A DNA stretch of 64,000 bases from an uncultured Oxalobacteraceae bacterium (GCA_946480015.1 CAMLIL010000018.1:1-64000), one strand, 5' to 3'. Positions 45,362 to 55,078 are shown, counted from the first letter of the stretch. Numbers and translations are program-made. Notes: a model not told the origin generated them from the sequence alone.

Positions 45362-46441
45362 TCAGGCGGTCGGCGGCACCGGAATCATGGCTTTCAGGCG
45401 GCGGTGGCGCTCGTTGGGGTCGAGGTCGGCGAGCTTGCGCACGGCCTGGTAGAAGCGCGGGAAGCTGCCTTGGCGGGCGAGCAGCGCGCGAAAGGCCGGA
45501 ACGAAGTCGGTGTAGGTGGCGATCGAGGCCAGGTGGGCGTTCGAGAGCGGTTCGGCGAAGAAGCGGTCGTAGCCGGCATAACCGCCCCAGCTGTCCTTGA
45601 GCTGCCGGTAATCGGCCTGCAGCTGCTGGAAGGCGCGCGCCTTGAGAGCGCGCTTTTCGGCGTCCGGCCTGTCCGACGCGTAGGTTTGTTCGAGCGTCTT
45701 GCGGCACTTGAACAGCAGCGCCAGGAACTGGTCCCTGCGCGCCTGGTAGCGCGCGTAGTTGGCGCGCATGGCGTCGTTGCCGAAGCCGGCCAGCCAGCGC
45801 TCCACGCCGGCTTCCTCGACCGCGCTGGCGAACGATTCGTTGAACTGCGAGTCGCCGGCGACGTACACCACCTGGTGCGCCAGTTCGTGGAAAATCAGGC
45901 GCGCCAGTTCGGCATCGGGATAGTTGATGAAGGTCGAAATCAAGGGGTCGTTGAACCAGCCCAGGGTGGAGTAGGCCGGCACGCCGCCGATCTGCACGTC
46001 GTTGCCCTCGGCCCGCAGTTCCCTGGCGTAGGCGAGCGCGTCTTCCTTGCTGTAGTAGCCGCGATAGCTGACGCAGCCGGCGATCGGGAAGCACCACTGA
46101 ATGGGCTTGAGCGACAGCTCGGGCGCGGCCACCACGTTCCACAGCACGAAGGGACGCTTCAGGGCGGTGTAGTTGCGGTAGCTCTTATTGTCCGGCAGGG
46201 CCAGATCGTGCACGGCGAAGGTGCGGATCTGGCGCGCCGTGGCCAGCCGGGTCTTGAGGCGGGCGTCGGTGTGCTGGTCGTTGAGCCAGTCGTCGACCGG
46301 GCGCGCTTCCGACAACAGGTCGAGCTGGCCCTGGGCGGCCTGGCGGTAGTAATTCAGGCTGGAGCAGCTGGCCAGCAGGCCGGCCGCGGCGCACGCCAGC
46401 AGGGCGCGGCGTGCGGTCTTGGATAATGTGATGCGGGCCAT
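45362..46441 (-). CDS. putative lipoprotein aminopeptidase (PF10023 family)
   Basis: A 359-residue protein with a lipoprotein signal (RRALLACAAAGLLASCSS; lipobox LLASC) and a zinc-peptidase HExxH-type motif in LIFHELAHQVVYVAGD, with the downstream Glu in FNESFASAVEEAG. Further family blocks: WCFPIAGCVSYRGYYSKEDA and GVPAYSTLGWFNDPL. The Pfam family is annotated as putative aminopeptidase on motif grounds only. It lies four bases after the molybdopterin oxidoreductase on the same strand. Confidence 0.85.
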   Translation of the reverse strand: MARITLSKTARRALLACAAAGLLASCSSLNYYRQAAQGQLDLLSEARPVDDWLNDQHTDARLKTRLATARQIRTFAVHDLALPDNKSYRNYTALKRPFVLWNVVAAPELSLKPIQWCFPIAGCVSYRGYYSKEDALAYARELRAEGNDVQIGGVPAYSTLGWFNDPLISTFINYPDAELARLIFHELAHQVVYVAGDSQFNESFASAVEEAGVERWLAGFGNDAMRANYARYQARRDQFLALLFKCRKTLEQTYASDRPDAEKRALKARAFQQLQADYRQLKDSWGGYAGYDRFFAEPLSNAHLASIATYTDFVPAFRALLARQGSFPRFYQAVRKLADLDPNERHRRLKAMIPVPPTA

Positions 46442-46445
46442 GATT

Positions 46446-48509
46446 TCACTCTGGTGCTGCGTGCCGTTCGACCTGGACGAGCGTGTCGTAAAACGTGGGC
46501 GCGCGGCCCATGTCGGTCAGGCGCGTACTGGTCACTTCGTTGGCGTTCTTGCCGTCGCTGGCGAGCTTCTTCCACCAGATCGACAGCGCCACCACCAGCC
46601 CTTGCCTGGCCTTGTCGGTTACGCGTGCGCGCGCGACGAAGGAGCCGCGGTCGTTGAAGATGCGGACCATGTCACCCTCGACCACGCCGCGCGCGGCGCA
46701 GTCGGCCGGATGCATGTCGAGCGTAGGCTCGCCTTCGGTGGCGCGCAGGCTGGTGACGTTGACGAAGGTCGAATTGAGAAAGTTGCGCGCCGGCGGCGAG
46801 ATCATCGCCAGCGGATAGCGCGCGGCCAGCGCCGGATTGCTGGCCTTCGATTCGTAAGGCGCGATGTAGGCCGGCAGCGGATCGAGGCCGTCGGCCAGCA
46901 TCTGCGCGGAATAGAACTCGCACTTGCCGGACGGGGTCGGAAAGCCGCCCTGGGCGAACGGGGCGTCGGGCATGGCCAGTTTCTGCCAGCCGCGGCGCTT
47001 GAGCGATTCCCAGTCCACGCCGACGAACACCTGGCTGGCCAGTTGCTCGTCGCTCTCGTGAAAGAGCGCATCGTCGAAGCCCATGCGCGCGGCCAGCAGG
47101 CGGAACACCTCGGTATTGGGCTTGGCTTCGCCGAGCGGGGCGATGGCGGCATTGTTGGCCATCATGTACAGGTGGCCGTAGGCGCTGTGCGCGTCGACGT
47201 GTTCCAGCTGGGTGGTGGCCGGCAGCAGGATGTCGGCGTAGTCGGCGGTATCGGTCTGGAAGTGCTCCAGCACGACGGTGAACAGGTCTTCGCGTTCGAA
47301 GCCGCGCATCACCTTGGCCGAATCGGGGGCGACCGCCAGCGGGTTGGAGTTGTACACGATGAGCGCTTCGATGCGCGGGCCGAAATCGGGCGAGGACTGG
47401 CGCAGCAGATCCTCGCCGATGGTGCTCATGTTGATGGTGCGGACCGGCCCCGGCAGCAGATCGGGCCGGCGCAGCGCCGCTTTGTCGACCGGGAAGGAAC
47501 CGGACGAGGACAGCTGCACCCCGCCCGCCGCATGGCGCCATGCGCCCACCAGCGCGGGCAGGCAGGCGATGGCGCGCACCGACATGCCGCCGCCGCGCAC
47601 GCGCTGCACGCCGTAGTTGGTGCGGATTGCTACCGGCTCGCCGCGGCGCGCGCTCTGGCCGTATTCGCGCGCCAGGCCGACCACTTCGTCGACCGTGATG
47701 CCGCAGGTCTGGGCGGTGCGCTCGGGCGTCCATTCCAGCGCACGCGCTTTGAGCTGCTCGAAGCCGACCGTGTAGCGGGCGATGTAGTCGTCGTCGAGCA
47801 GGCTTTCGGTGATCAGCACGTGCATCATGCCCAGCGCCAGCGCGGCGTCGGTGCCGGGCAGCAGCGCGATGTGCTGGTGGCACTTCTCGGCGGTGAGCGA
47901 ACGATATGGATCGATCGCGATCAGCCTGGCGCCGTGGCGCTTGGCTTCCTGGGCCCGGGTCCAGAAGTGCAGGTTGGAGGCGATCGGATTGCCGCCCCAG
48001 ATCAGAATCAGCCTGGCGTTCTGGAACTGCTCCAGGTCGGTGCCGATGCCGGCGCCGATGGTGTAGCGATAGGCGGTGGCGCCGGCTTCGGCGCAGATGG
48101 TGCGGTCCAGCAGCGAGGCGCCCAGCTTGTGGAAAAAGCGCGCCGACATCGATTCGCCCTGTACCTGGCCCATGGTGCCGGCGTAGCTGTAGGGGAGGAT
48201 GGCTTGCGGGTCGCGCGCGGCGATGCCTTTCAGGCGCGTGGCGATTTCGTCAAGCGCCTGCTCCCAGCTGATGCGCTCGAACCTGCCCTCGCCTTTTTTG
48301 CCGACCCGGCGCATCGGATGCAGCAGGCGCTCGGCGTGATAGGTGCGTTCGGTATAGCGCGACACCTTGGTGCACAGGACGCCGGCGGTGGTGGGGTGGT
48401 CGGGGTCGCCCTTCACCTGTGTCGCGACGCCGTTTTCGACTGTGATCAACAGTGCGCAGGTATCGGGACAGTCGTGCGGGCAGGTCGCCCGGACTTGAGT
48501 GGAACTCAT
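46446..48509 (-). CDS. molybdopterin-dependent oxidoreductase (formate dehydrogenase-like)
   Basis: A 687-residue member of the DMSO-reductase/formate dehydrogenase superfamily. The N-terminal 4Fe-4S site is CPHDCPDTC followed by GVLCTKV. Further blocks: SYAGTMGQVQGESM, LILIWGGNPIASNLHFWTR, and a C-terminal molydopterin dinucleotide-binding domain (MHPADCAARGVVEGDMVRI). No Tat signal is present, so it should be cytoplasmic. At the position following GATAYRY-like residues no Cys or Sec ligand typical of formate dehydrogenases was identified. No electron-transfer subunit is adjacent, and the substrate is unknown. Confidence 0.9.
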   Translation of the reverse strand: MSSTQVRATCPHDCPDTCALLITVENGVATQVKGDPDHPTTAGVLCTKVSRYTERTYHAERLLHPMRRVGKKGEGRFERISWEQALDEIATRLKGIAARDPQAILPYSYAGTMGQVQGESMSARFFHKLGASLLDRTICAEAGATAYRYTIGAGIGTDLEQFQNARLILIWGGNPIASNLHFWTRAQEAKRHGARLIAIDPYRSLTAEKCHQHIALLPGTDAALALGMMHVLITESLLDDDYIARYTVGFEQLKARALEWTPERTAQTCGITVDEVVGLAREYGQSARRGEPVAIRTNYGVQRVRGGGMSVRAIACLPALVGAWRHAAGGVQLSSSGSFPVDKAALRRPDLLPGPVRTINMSTIGEDLLRQSSPDFGPRIEALIVYNSNPLAVAPDSAKVMRGFEREDLFTVVLEHFQTDTADYADILLPATTQLEHVDAHSAYGHLYMMANNAAIAPLGEAKPNTEVFRLLAARMGFDDALFHESDEQLASQVFVGVDWESLKRRGWQKLAMPDAPFAQGGFPTPSGKCEFYSAQMLADGLDPLPAYIAPYESKASNPALAARYPLAMISPPARNFLNSTFVNVTSLRATEGEPTLDMHPADCAARGVVEGDMVRIFNDRGSFVARARVTDKARQGLVVALSIWWKKLASDGKNANEVTSTRLTDMGRAPTFYDTLVQVERHAAPE

Positions 48510-48659
48510 GGGTGCAAGTCCAAAAAATAGTGGCCGAAGCCAATACTTTATACGAATCCGGCAGAGTCGATACGATCAATGTGCCGCGCTGGCCCGCTTG
48601 TGTTGGCCGGGCTACAATAGCCCTCTCAATGCCTTGGCATTCATGCATCGGAGACCGAG

Positions 48660-49856
48660 ATGAACCTTGTCGAACCCATCATTGCATTCCAGTCCGAGCT
48701 GCAACAGATCCGCCGCGACCTGCATGCGCATCCGGAACTGTGTTATGAGGAACAGCGCACCGCCGATATGGTGGCGGCCCGGCTGACCGCGTGGGGCATC
48801 CCGATCGTGCGCGGGCTGGGCATTACCGGCGTCGTTGGCATCTTGCAAAATGGCACGTCCAAGCGCGCCATCGGCCTGCGCGCCGACATGGATGCCTTGC
48901 CCATGCAGGAAATCAATCGCTTCGATCATGCCTCGCGCCATCCGGGCAAGATGCACGCATGTGGCCATGATGGCCATACCGCCATGCTGCTGGGCGCCGC
49001 GCATTACCTGTCGCAGCATCGCAACTTCGACGGTACCGTGTATCTGATTTTCCAGCCGGCCGAAGAAGGCGGCGGCGGCGCCAAGCGCATGATCGACGAT
49101 GGCCTGTTCGAGCAGTGTCCCATGGACGCGGTGTACGGCATGCACAACTGGCCGGGCATGGCGGCGGGCAGCTTCGGCGTCGTGGCCGGGCCGATGATGG
49201 CGTCGAGTAACGAGTTTCACGTCGTAGTCAAGGGCAAGGGTGCGCATGCGGCCCAGCCGCACCGGGGCGTCGATCCGGTCATGGTGGCGGTGCAGATCGC
49301 CCAGGCTTGGCAAACGATTATTTCTCGCGAGAAGAATCCGCTCGACACGGCCGTGCTGTCGATCACGCAGATCCACGCGGGCAGCGCCACCAATGTGATT
49401 CCCGACGATGCGGCGCTGATCGGTACCGTGCGCACCTTTACCACGGGCGTGCTGGACCTGATCGAGCGGCGCATGGAAGAGCTGGCCAGGCACACGGCGG
49501 CGGCATTCAATGCCGAGGTGGAATTCAACTTTAAGCGCAACTATCCGCCGCTGGTCAATCACGCGAAAGAAACCGCGTTCGCCATCGAGGCCATGCGCGC
49601 GGTGGCCGGTCCGGACCGGGTCGACACGAATACCGAGCCGACCATGGGCGCGGAAGACTTCGCCTATATGTTGCAGGCCAAGCCCGGATGCTATGTCTTC
49701 ATCGGCAATGGCGAAGGCGCGCACCGGACGTCAGGGCACGGGCTGGGACCGTGCCAGTTGCATAACGCCAGTTACGACTTCAATGACGATCTGTTGCCGG
49801 TCGGTGCGAGTTACTGGGTTAGGCTGGCCGAGATGAGCCTGGCTGCAGGCGGTTAA
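48660..49856 (+). CDS. M20-family amidohydrolase (hippurate/N-acyl-amino-acid hydrolase)
   Basis: A 398-residue M20D metallopeptidase-like hydrolase. Metal-binding motifs: RADMDALPMQE, KMHACGHDGHTAMLLG and FQPAEEGGGGAKRMIDDG, with MHNWPG and the C-terminal PTMGAEDFAYML. These enzymes remove acyl groups from N-acylated amino acids or hippurate; the exact substrate is open. GGAGACC lies upstream of ATG 48660. It is divergent from the molybdopterin oxidoreductase and convergent with the next gene. Confidence 0.92.
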   Translation: MNLVEPIIAFQSELQQIRRDLHAHPELCYEEQRTADMVAARLTAWGIPIVRGLGITGVVGILQNGTSKRAIGLRADMDALPMQEINRFDHASRHPGKMHACGHDGHTAMLLGAAHYLSQHRNFDGTVYLIFQPAEEGGGGAKRMIDDGLFEQCPMDAVYGMHNWPGMAAGSFGVVAGPMMASSNEFHVVVKGKGAHAAQPHRGVDPVMVAVQIAQAWQTIISREKNPLDTAVLSITQIHAGSATNVIPDDAALIGTVRTFTTGVLDLIERRMEELARHTAAAFNAEVEFNFKRNYPPLVNHAKETAFAIEAMRAVAGPDRVDTNTEPTMGAEDFAYMLQAKPGCYVFIGNGEGAHRTSGHGLGPCQLHNASYDFNDDLLPVGASYWVRLAEMSLAAGG

Positions 49857-49940
49857 GAACGCCTGACAAGACCGCCGAGCTGCGGACCGTCCGTGCCAGC
49901 GCATTCCCTGGCGGTATGTCGAAAGGTTTTGCCAGACGCG

Positions 49941-50840
49941 TTAAGGCAGCTGGTCCGGCAGCTCGCCCAGCCGCTGGCCGGGATTGCGCTTTTCCAGCGC
50001 CAGCAAGGCGGCCGCCTGGTCGGCCAGCGGATAGTCGTGCTCGATGCTGGCGTAGGTATCGGTCACCAGCGCCGTGACCGGCAGCACCACACCGGCATCG
50101 GCGGCCGACACCAGCACGTTGCGCAAATCTTTCAACTGGCTCTGCACTTTCCCGCCCGGCATAAAATTACGGTCCAGCATGCGCTGGCCATGCATCTCCA
50201 GCACCCGGCTTTCGGCGAAGCCGCCGCGGATGGCCGTGCGCACCGCCGCCGGATCGGCGCTGGCCGCTTGCGCCAGCAAGAGTGCTTCGGCAACAATGGC
50301 CAGGGTGCCGCCGACGATCAATTGATTGCACAGCTTGGACACTTGGCCGCTGCCCACCGGGCCAACCAGGGTGGCGCGTCCCATGGCCGTCAATACCGGC
50401 TCGGCCCGGGCGAAATCTTCGACCGAGGCGCCGGCCATGATGGCCAGCGTGCCGGCCTCGGCGCCGGCCATGCCGCCGGACACCGGCGCGTCGATGAAGC
50501 GGCAAGCGGCCGCCGACAGGGTGGCGTCGAATGCCAGCGCTTCGGCTTGCCGGGTCGAACTCATGTCGATCCATAAAGTACCTTTGGCCAGCGCCGGCAA
50601 GGCCGCGGCGATGACTTCGCCGACAGCCGGGCCGGCCGACAGCATCGAGATGACGATGTCGGCACCGGCCACCGCCGCGCTCACCGATGCATGCGGGCTC
50701 ACGCCGAGCGGGCGCAGGGCCTCGGCTTTGTCCGCGCTGCGGTTCCACGCCGACACCGTGTAGCCGGCCTGTGCCAGGCGCGCGGCCATGGGCCGGCCCA
50801 TCAGTCCGATGCCGAGAAAAGTGATGCGAACTGTCGTCAT
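49941..50840 (-). CDS. NAD(P)-dependent oxidoreductase, 3-hydroxyisobutyrate dehydrogenase family
   Basis: A 299-residue beta-hydroxyacid dehydrogenase. The Rossmann motif is FLGIGLMGRPMAARLAQAG, the substrate loop SGGMAGAEAGTLAIMAGA, and the catalytic Lys lies in GQVSKLCNQLIVGGTLA. Family members act on 3-hydroxyisobutyrate, tartronate semialdehyde (GlxR) or related short hydroxyacids; sequence alone does not decide. It is a single gene, divergent from the pagL-like gene. Confidence 0.9.
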   Translation of the reverse strand: MTTVRITFLGIGLMGRPMAARLAQAGYTVSAWNRSADKAEALRPLGVSPHASVSAAVAGADIVISMLSAGPAVGEVIAAALPALAKGTLWIDMSSTRQAEALAFDATLSAAACRFIDAPVSGGMAGAEAGTLAIMAGASVEDFARAEPVLTAMGRATLVGPVGSGQVSKLCNQLIVGGTLAIVAEALLLAQAASADPAAVRTAIRGGFAESRVLEMHGQRMLDRNFMPGGKVQSQLKDLRNVLVSAADAGVVLPVTALVTDTYASIEHDYPLADQAAALLALEKRNPGQRLGELPDQLP

Positions 50841-50954
50841 GGGTAGCCCTTTAATGTTGACACGCGCAATTGAACCGTCGGCGGCGCGAATTATTCAGGA
50901 TGAGTACAATGGCCGGGATGTTAATTATCCATTAGCTCATTTTAAGAGAGACTT

Positions 50955-51521
50955 ATGCAGTCGCGCAGAACTCACACTGTTTCAAGATTCTTACTTGCCG
51001 CGGCCGCTTTATCCAGCATGCAAACGGCGATCTGCGCCGCATCCCCGATCGATCACGCGTCCGTCGAAGCAGGCAGCGGGCCAGGCGTACGGATGCTGCG
51101 TGTGGGGGTGCAGTCGGATTGGGAGGGGCGCCGATGGTTTGAGGGAAATGGCCGCCACGTATCGGGCTATTGGGACCTGTCGCTGGCACGCTGGCGCGGT
51201 ACCGCCTACAACGACTTCCCCGGTGCGCATCAGTTCATCACCGATATCGGCCTCACGCCGGTGCTGCGCTACGCGGCCGACGACCGGCTGGGCTGGTACG
51301 CCGAAGGCGGTATCGGCGCGCACCTGTTCTCGCACGTGTACAACAACGACGGCAAGCGCCTGTCGACGGCCTTCCAGTTCGGCGACCATCTCGGCACGGG
51401 CTACGTGTTCGCCAACGGCTGGGACCTGGGCGTCAAGTTCCAGCACTTCTCGAACGCGGGCATCAAAGAGCCGAACAATGGCGTGAACTATGTCATGCTC
51501 AAGCTTGCCCGGCCCTTCTGA
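50955..51521 (+). CDS. pagL: lipid A 3-O-deacylase (PagL-like outer membrane protein)
   Basis: A 188-residue protein with a signal peptide (RFLLAAAALSSMQTAICA) and an eight-strand-barrel pattern ending in Phe. The active-site region reads KFQHFSNAGIKEPNNGVNY, with His164 and Ser166 of the PagL triad. The third residue is usually a Glu 12 positions after the Ser; here that position is Asn178, so either the acid lies elsewhere or activity is changed. PagL removes the 3-O acyl chain from lipid A in the outer membrane. A TACAAT at 50905-50910 may be its -10 box. Confidence 0.82.
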   Translation: MQSRRTHTVSRFLLAAAALSSMQTAICAASPIDHASVEAGSGPGVRMLRVGVQSDWEGRRWFEGNGRHVSGYWDLSLARWRGTAYNDFPGAHQFITDIGLTPVLRYAADDRLGWYAEGGIGAHLFSHVYNNDGKRLSTAFQFGDHLGTGYVFANGWDLGVKFQHFSNAGIKEPNNGVNYVMLKLARPF

Positions 51522-51523
51522 CG

Positions 51524-52471
51524 TCAATACATCACTTTTTTCGCTTCGGGCAGATCGACGTTATTGCGCGTGACAATCACCACGCCGGTGTTGATGAAAG
51601 GCTGGACCTTCTTGCCGGCGATGATATCGAGCGCCGTGGTGACGCCCAGTGAACCCATCGAGTACGAATTCTGCACGGCGGTCGCGTGCAGGGTGCCCTT
51701 CTTGACGAAGTCGCGCAGGTCTTCGTTGCCGTCGAAGCCCACGGCCACCACCTTGCCGGCCTTGCCCGACTGGACCAGCGCGCGCCCCATGCCGATCGCG
51801 GTCGGCTCGTTGGCGCCGAACATGCCCTTCAGGTCGGGGTTCGAGGTCAGCACGTCCATGCTCTGGTTCAGCGCCGTGGCCATCTGCGATTGCGAGTAGT
51901 AGGTGCCGACGATCTTGAGCTGCGAGTTCTTTTCGATGTAGCGCTTGAAGCCGCCCACGCGCGCCACTTCGGAACCGCTGCCGGCCACGTACGACATCAC
52001 GGCGATCTTGCCGGTGGTGCCGATCTTCTCGATCAATGCCTTGGCGCTTTGCTCGCCGGCAGCCTCGTTATCGGTCGACAGGAAGGACTGGTAGTACTTC
52101 TTGCCGGCGTCGGCGATGCGCGAATCGATGATCACTACCGGAATGCGCGCTTCCCACGCCTTCTTGATGGCCGGGACCAGCGCGTCCGGATCGGATGGCG
52201 CCAGCACGATGGCCGACACCTTGCGCGTGACCGCGTTCTCCACCATGTTGACCTGGTCGGCGATGGCCGCTTCCGTGGCCGGTCCCTGGAAGGTGACTTT
52301 GTAATTGGGATTGGCGCCGATTGCCGCCACCGCGCCCCGCTGCACGTTCTGCCAGTAGTTCGAATTGCTGGTCTTGACGATGACGGCGATTTCCTTGGTC
52401 GGCGCGGCGGCCGCGCTGGCGCCCACCGTCAGCGCCAGCATGGCGCATGCTGCGATTTTTAAGCTCTTCAT
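51524..52471 (-). CDS. sugar ABC transporter substrate-binding protein
   Basis: A 315-residue periplasmic binding protein of the ribose/galactose (RbsB, Peripla_BP_4) class. Signal peptide KIAACAMLALTVGASAAAA, then EIAVIVKTSNSNYWQNVQRG, IVLAPSDPDALVPAIKKAWEA, VVIIDSRI and MSYVAGSGSEVARVGGF. Third gene of an ATPase-permease-binding protein unit at the end of the L-sugar cluster; therefore probably binds L-fucose, L-galactose or a similar monosaccharide. It ends two bases from the convergent pagL-like gene. Confidence 0.92.
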   Translation of the reverse strand: MKSLKIAACAMLALTVGASAAAAPTKEIAVIVKTSNSNYWQNVQRGAVAAIGANPNYKVTFQGPATEAAIADQVNMVENAVTRKVSAIVLAPSDPDALVPAIKKAWEARIPVVIIDSRIADAGKKYYQSFLSTDNEAAGEQSAKALIEKIGTTGKIAVMSYVAGSGSEVARVGGFKRYIEKNSQLKIVGTYYSQSQMATALNQSMDVLTSNPDLKGMFGANEPTAIGMGRALVQSGKAGKVVAVGFDGNEDLRDFVKKGTLHATAVQNSYSMGSLGVTTALDIIAGKKVQPFINTGVVIVTRNNVDLPEAKKVMY

Positions 52472-52492
52472 GGGTCCTGTCTCCTTGTCTGT

Positions 52493-53476
52493 TCAGCTGC
52501 GATTGCGTTTCTGATCGATCCATACGGTCAGCAGGATCACCAGGCCGATGATGATCTGCTGGACGAAACTTGAAATGCCGTTCATGTTCAGGCCATTGCG
52601 CAGGATGCCGATGACGAAGGCGCCGATCATGGTTCCCGAAATGCTGCCGATGCCGCCGGTGAGCGAGGTGCCGCCGATGACGGCGCTGGCGATGGCGTCG
52701 AGTTCGTACATCACGCCCTCGTTGGGCTGGCCGGTGACCAGGCGCGACATCAGCACGCAGCCGGTCAGCCCGGACAGGAGGCCCGACAGCACATAGGCCA
52801 TGACCGTGACCCCGCCCACCTTCACGCCCGACAGGCGCGCCGCTTCGGTGTTGGAGCCGACCGCGTACAGGTGGCGGCCGAACACGCTGCGCTTCAACAT
52901 CACCGCCACCGCGATGGCGATCACGATCATCAGGATCACCGGATAGGGAATGCCGGGGAAGATCACGTCCGGGAACGGGCCGTCGGTGGCGCGCTCGATG
53001 CGAAACAGCGAGCCGTTGCCCAGTTCGCCGAACGATTCGCCCAGGCCGGAGACGGCGCGCGCGCCGGTGATCTGCAGCGCCACGCCGCGCGCGATCAGCA
53101 TCATGCCGAGGGTGGCGATGAACGGCGGCAGCTTCAGGCGCGTGATGCAAAGGCCGTTCACCAGGCCGCACGCGGCGCCGACCAGCACGCCCACTGCCAT
53201 GGCCAGCGCCACCGGCATCCCCTGCTGGGCCAGCAGGGCGGCGGTCACGCCGGACAGCGCCAGCACCGAGCCGGACGACAGGTCGATGCCGCCGGTGATG
53301 ATCACGCAGGTGGCGGCGATGCCGAGGTAGGCGATCGAGGTCACCTGCAGCGCCACGCTCATGCCGTTTTCGACCTTGAAGAAGGCATCGCTGGTGAACG
53401 CGAACACCATGATCAGCAGGGCCAGGCTGCCCAGCGCCGCGAATTTTTGAATCAGGTCCTTCTGCTTGTCGTTCAT
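52493..53476 (-). CDS. sugar ABC transporter permease (RbsC class)
   Basis: A 327-residue inner-membrane permease. Family motifs: AATCVIITGGIDLSSGSVLALSG, CGLVNGLCITRLKLPPFIATLGMM and YAVGSNTEAARLSGVKVGGV, ending TVWIDQKRNRS. ATG 53476 overlaps the TGA stop of the ATPase gene by four bases (ATGA); the frame continues upstream inside that gene without family similarity. About eight to ten membrane helices are visible. Confidence 0.93.
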   Translation of the reverse strand: MNDKQKDLIQKFAALGSLALLIMVFAFTSDAFFKVENGMSVALQVTSIAYLGIAATCVIITGGIDLSSGSVLALSGVTAALLAQQGMPVALAMAVGVLVGAACGLVNGLCITRLKLPPFIATLGMMLIARGVALQITGARAVSGLGESFGELGNGSLFRIERATDGPFPDVIFPGIPYPVILMIVIAIAVAVMLKRSVFGRHLYAVGSNTEAARLSGVKVGGVTVMAYVLSGLLSGLTGCVLMSRLVTGQPNEGVMYELDAIASAVIGGTSLTGGIGSISGTMIGAFVIGILRNGLNMNGISSFVQQIIIGLVILLTVWIDQKRNRS

Positions 53477-54996
53477 CCGTATCTCGTATTGTTCTGTTGA
53501 TGGCTGCCGGAGGCCAGGTGCATGATTTCCTCCTGGCTGGTGGCGCGCGTGTCGACGATGCCGGCGATCGCGCCTTCGTGGAAAACCGCCACCCGGTCGG
53601 TCATGCCGAGGATTTCGGGCAGCTCGGAGCTGATCAGGATGACGCCGATGCCCTCGGAGGCAAGACGGTCCAGCAGCTGGTAGATGGCGAACTTGGCGCC
53701 GACGTCGATGCCGCGGGTCGGTTCGTCGAAGATCATGATGCGCGACTGCCGGTACAGCCACTTGGCGATCGCGATCTTCTGCTGATTGCCGCCCGAGAGA
53801 TTCTTGACGATCTGCGCCGGGCCGGGTGTCTTGATGTCGAGCGCGCCGATGTATTCGCGCGCGACCGCATCTTCACGCGTGAAGTCGATCAGGTTCAGGC
53901 GGCTGGCCACGCCGCGCACATTGGTCAGCGTCAGATTGGCCGCCACCGACATGCGCACCGCCAGCCCCTGGCTCTTGCGGTCTTCCGACAGGTAGGCGAT
54001 GCCATGGGCGATGGCGTCGATGGGCGACCTGACGTCAATCTCGCGCTCGCCCAGGCGGATCGCGCCGGTACAGCCGGGATCGGCGCCGAAAATGGCACGC
54101 GCGGTTTCGCTGCGGCCGGCGCCCATCAGGCCTGCGAAGCCGAGAATCTCGCCGCGCCGCAGCTCGAAGCTGACCGGGCCGAACACGCCCTTGCGCGCCA
54201 GCGCCGACACCGACAGCAGCGCCGCCGCTTGCGGCACGCGGGTCGCTGGCGGGAATTGCTGGTCGAGCGCGCGACCGACCATGTCGGACACGATGCGGCC
54301 GATGGTCAGGCCGGCGAACGGTGCGCTGCTGATGAACTGGCCGTCGCGCATGACGGTCACGCGGTCGACGATGTGCTGGAACTCGTCGAGCCGGTGCGAG
54401 ATGTAGACGATCGCTACTCCCGTGGCTTTGAGCTCGTTGATGATCGCGAATAGCTGCTCGGTCTCGCTTTCGGTCAGCGAGGAAGTCGGCTCGTCCATGA
54501 TCAGGATGCGCGCGTCCAGCGACAGCGCCTTGGCGATCTCCACCATCTGCTGCTGCGCCATCGACAGCGACCTGACCAGCGCGGACGGCGCAATGGCCAG
54601 CTTCAGGCGCGCCAGCAATGCGGCGGCGTCGCGCTGCATGCGGCGCGCGTCGACAAACATGCCCTTGCGCGGCTCGCGCGCCAGATAGATATTCTCCGCC
54701 ACCGACAGGTGCGGCACCAGGTTCAATTCCTGGTGGATGATGGCGATGCCGGCCGCCTCGGCCTCCACGCTGGAGGCAAAGCGTACAGGCCTGCCTTGAT
54801 ACACGATCTCGCCCGCGTCGGCCTGATAGACCCCGCTGAGAATTTTCATCAGGGTCGACTTGCCGGCGCCGTTCTCGCCGCACAGCGCGTGCACTTCACC
54901 CGCGCGCAAGTCGAGACTGACGCCATCGAGTGCCACCACGCCCGGAAAGCGCTTGGTGATACCACGCAAAGCCAGCAGTACTTCCTGCTCCACCAT
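53473..54996 (-). CDS. sugar ABC transporter ATP-binding protein (RbsA class)
   Basis: A 507-residue double ATPase. The first nucleotide-binding domain has Walker A GENGAGKSTLMKIL, signature LSMAQQQMVEIAKAL and Walker B LIMDEPTSSLT. The second has the degenerate Walker A GLMGAGRSETARAI, the signature LSGGNQQKIAIAKWL and IFDEPTRGIDVG, normal for this class. Coupled to the permease by a four-base overlap. It lies 82 bases after the FAH-type hydrolase gene on the same strand. Confidence 0.93.
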   Translation of the reverse strand: MVEQEVLLALRGITKRFPGVVALDGVSLDLRAGEVHALCGENGAGKSTLMKILSGVYQADAGEIVYQGRPVRFASSVEAEAAGIAIIHQELNLVPHLSVAENIYLAREPRKGMFVDARRMQRDAAALLARLKLAIAPSALVRSLSMAQQQMVEIAKALSLDARILIMDEPTSSLTESETEQLFAIINELKATGVAIVYISHRLDEFQHIVDRVTVMRDGQFISSAPFAGLTIGRIVSDMVGRALDQQFPPATRVPQAAALLSVSALARKGVFGPVSFELRRGEILGFAGLMGAGRSETARAIFGADPGCTGAIRLGEREIDVRSPIDAIAHGIAYLSEDRKSQGLAVRMSVAANLTLTNVRGVASRLNLIDFTREDAVAREYIGALDIKTPGPAQIVKNLSGGNQQKIAIAKWLYRQSRIMIFDEPTRGIDVGAKFAIYQLLDRLASEGIGVILISSELPEILGMTDRVAVFHEGAIAGIVDTRATSQEEIMHLASGSHQQNNTRYG

Positions 54997-55078
54997 ACCT
55001 GCTCCTCCAAGTGGGCGCGGTGCGCCCGGTCACGCGCCCCGTCTTGCGCGGGGTCCGCGTGGGTTTGCCTGCTGCCTT

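Noticed and set aside
53500..53761. N-terminal extension of the sugar permease
   Set aside because: The extension lies inside the ATPase gene and is Arg-rich; ATG 53476 with an ATGA overlap gives the family N-terminus.
55010..55060. GC-rich inverted segment (CCCCG...CGGGG) between the FAH hydrolase and the ABC ATPase genes
   Set aside because: Short stem, no T run and co-directional genes around it; not enough to call a terminator or repeat.
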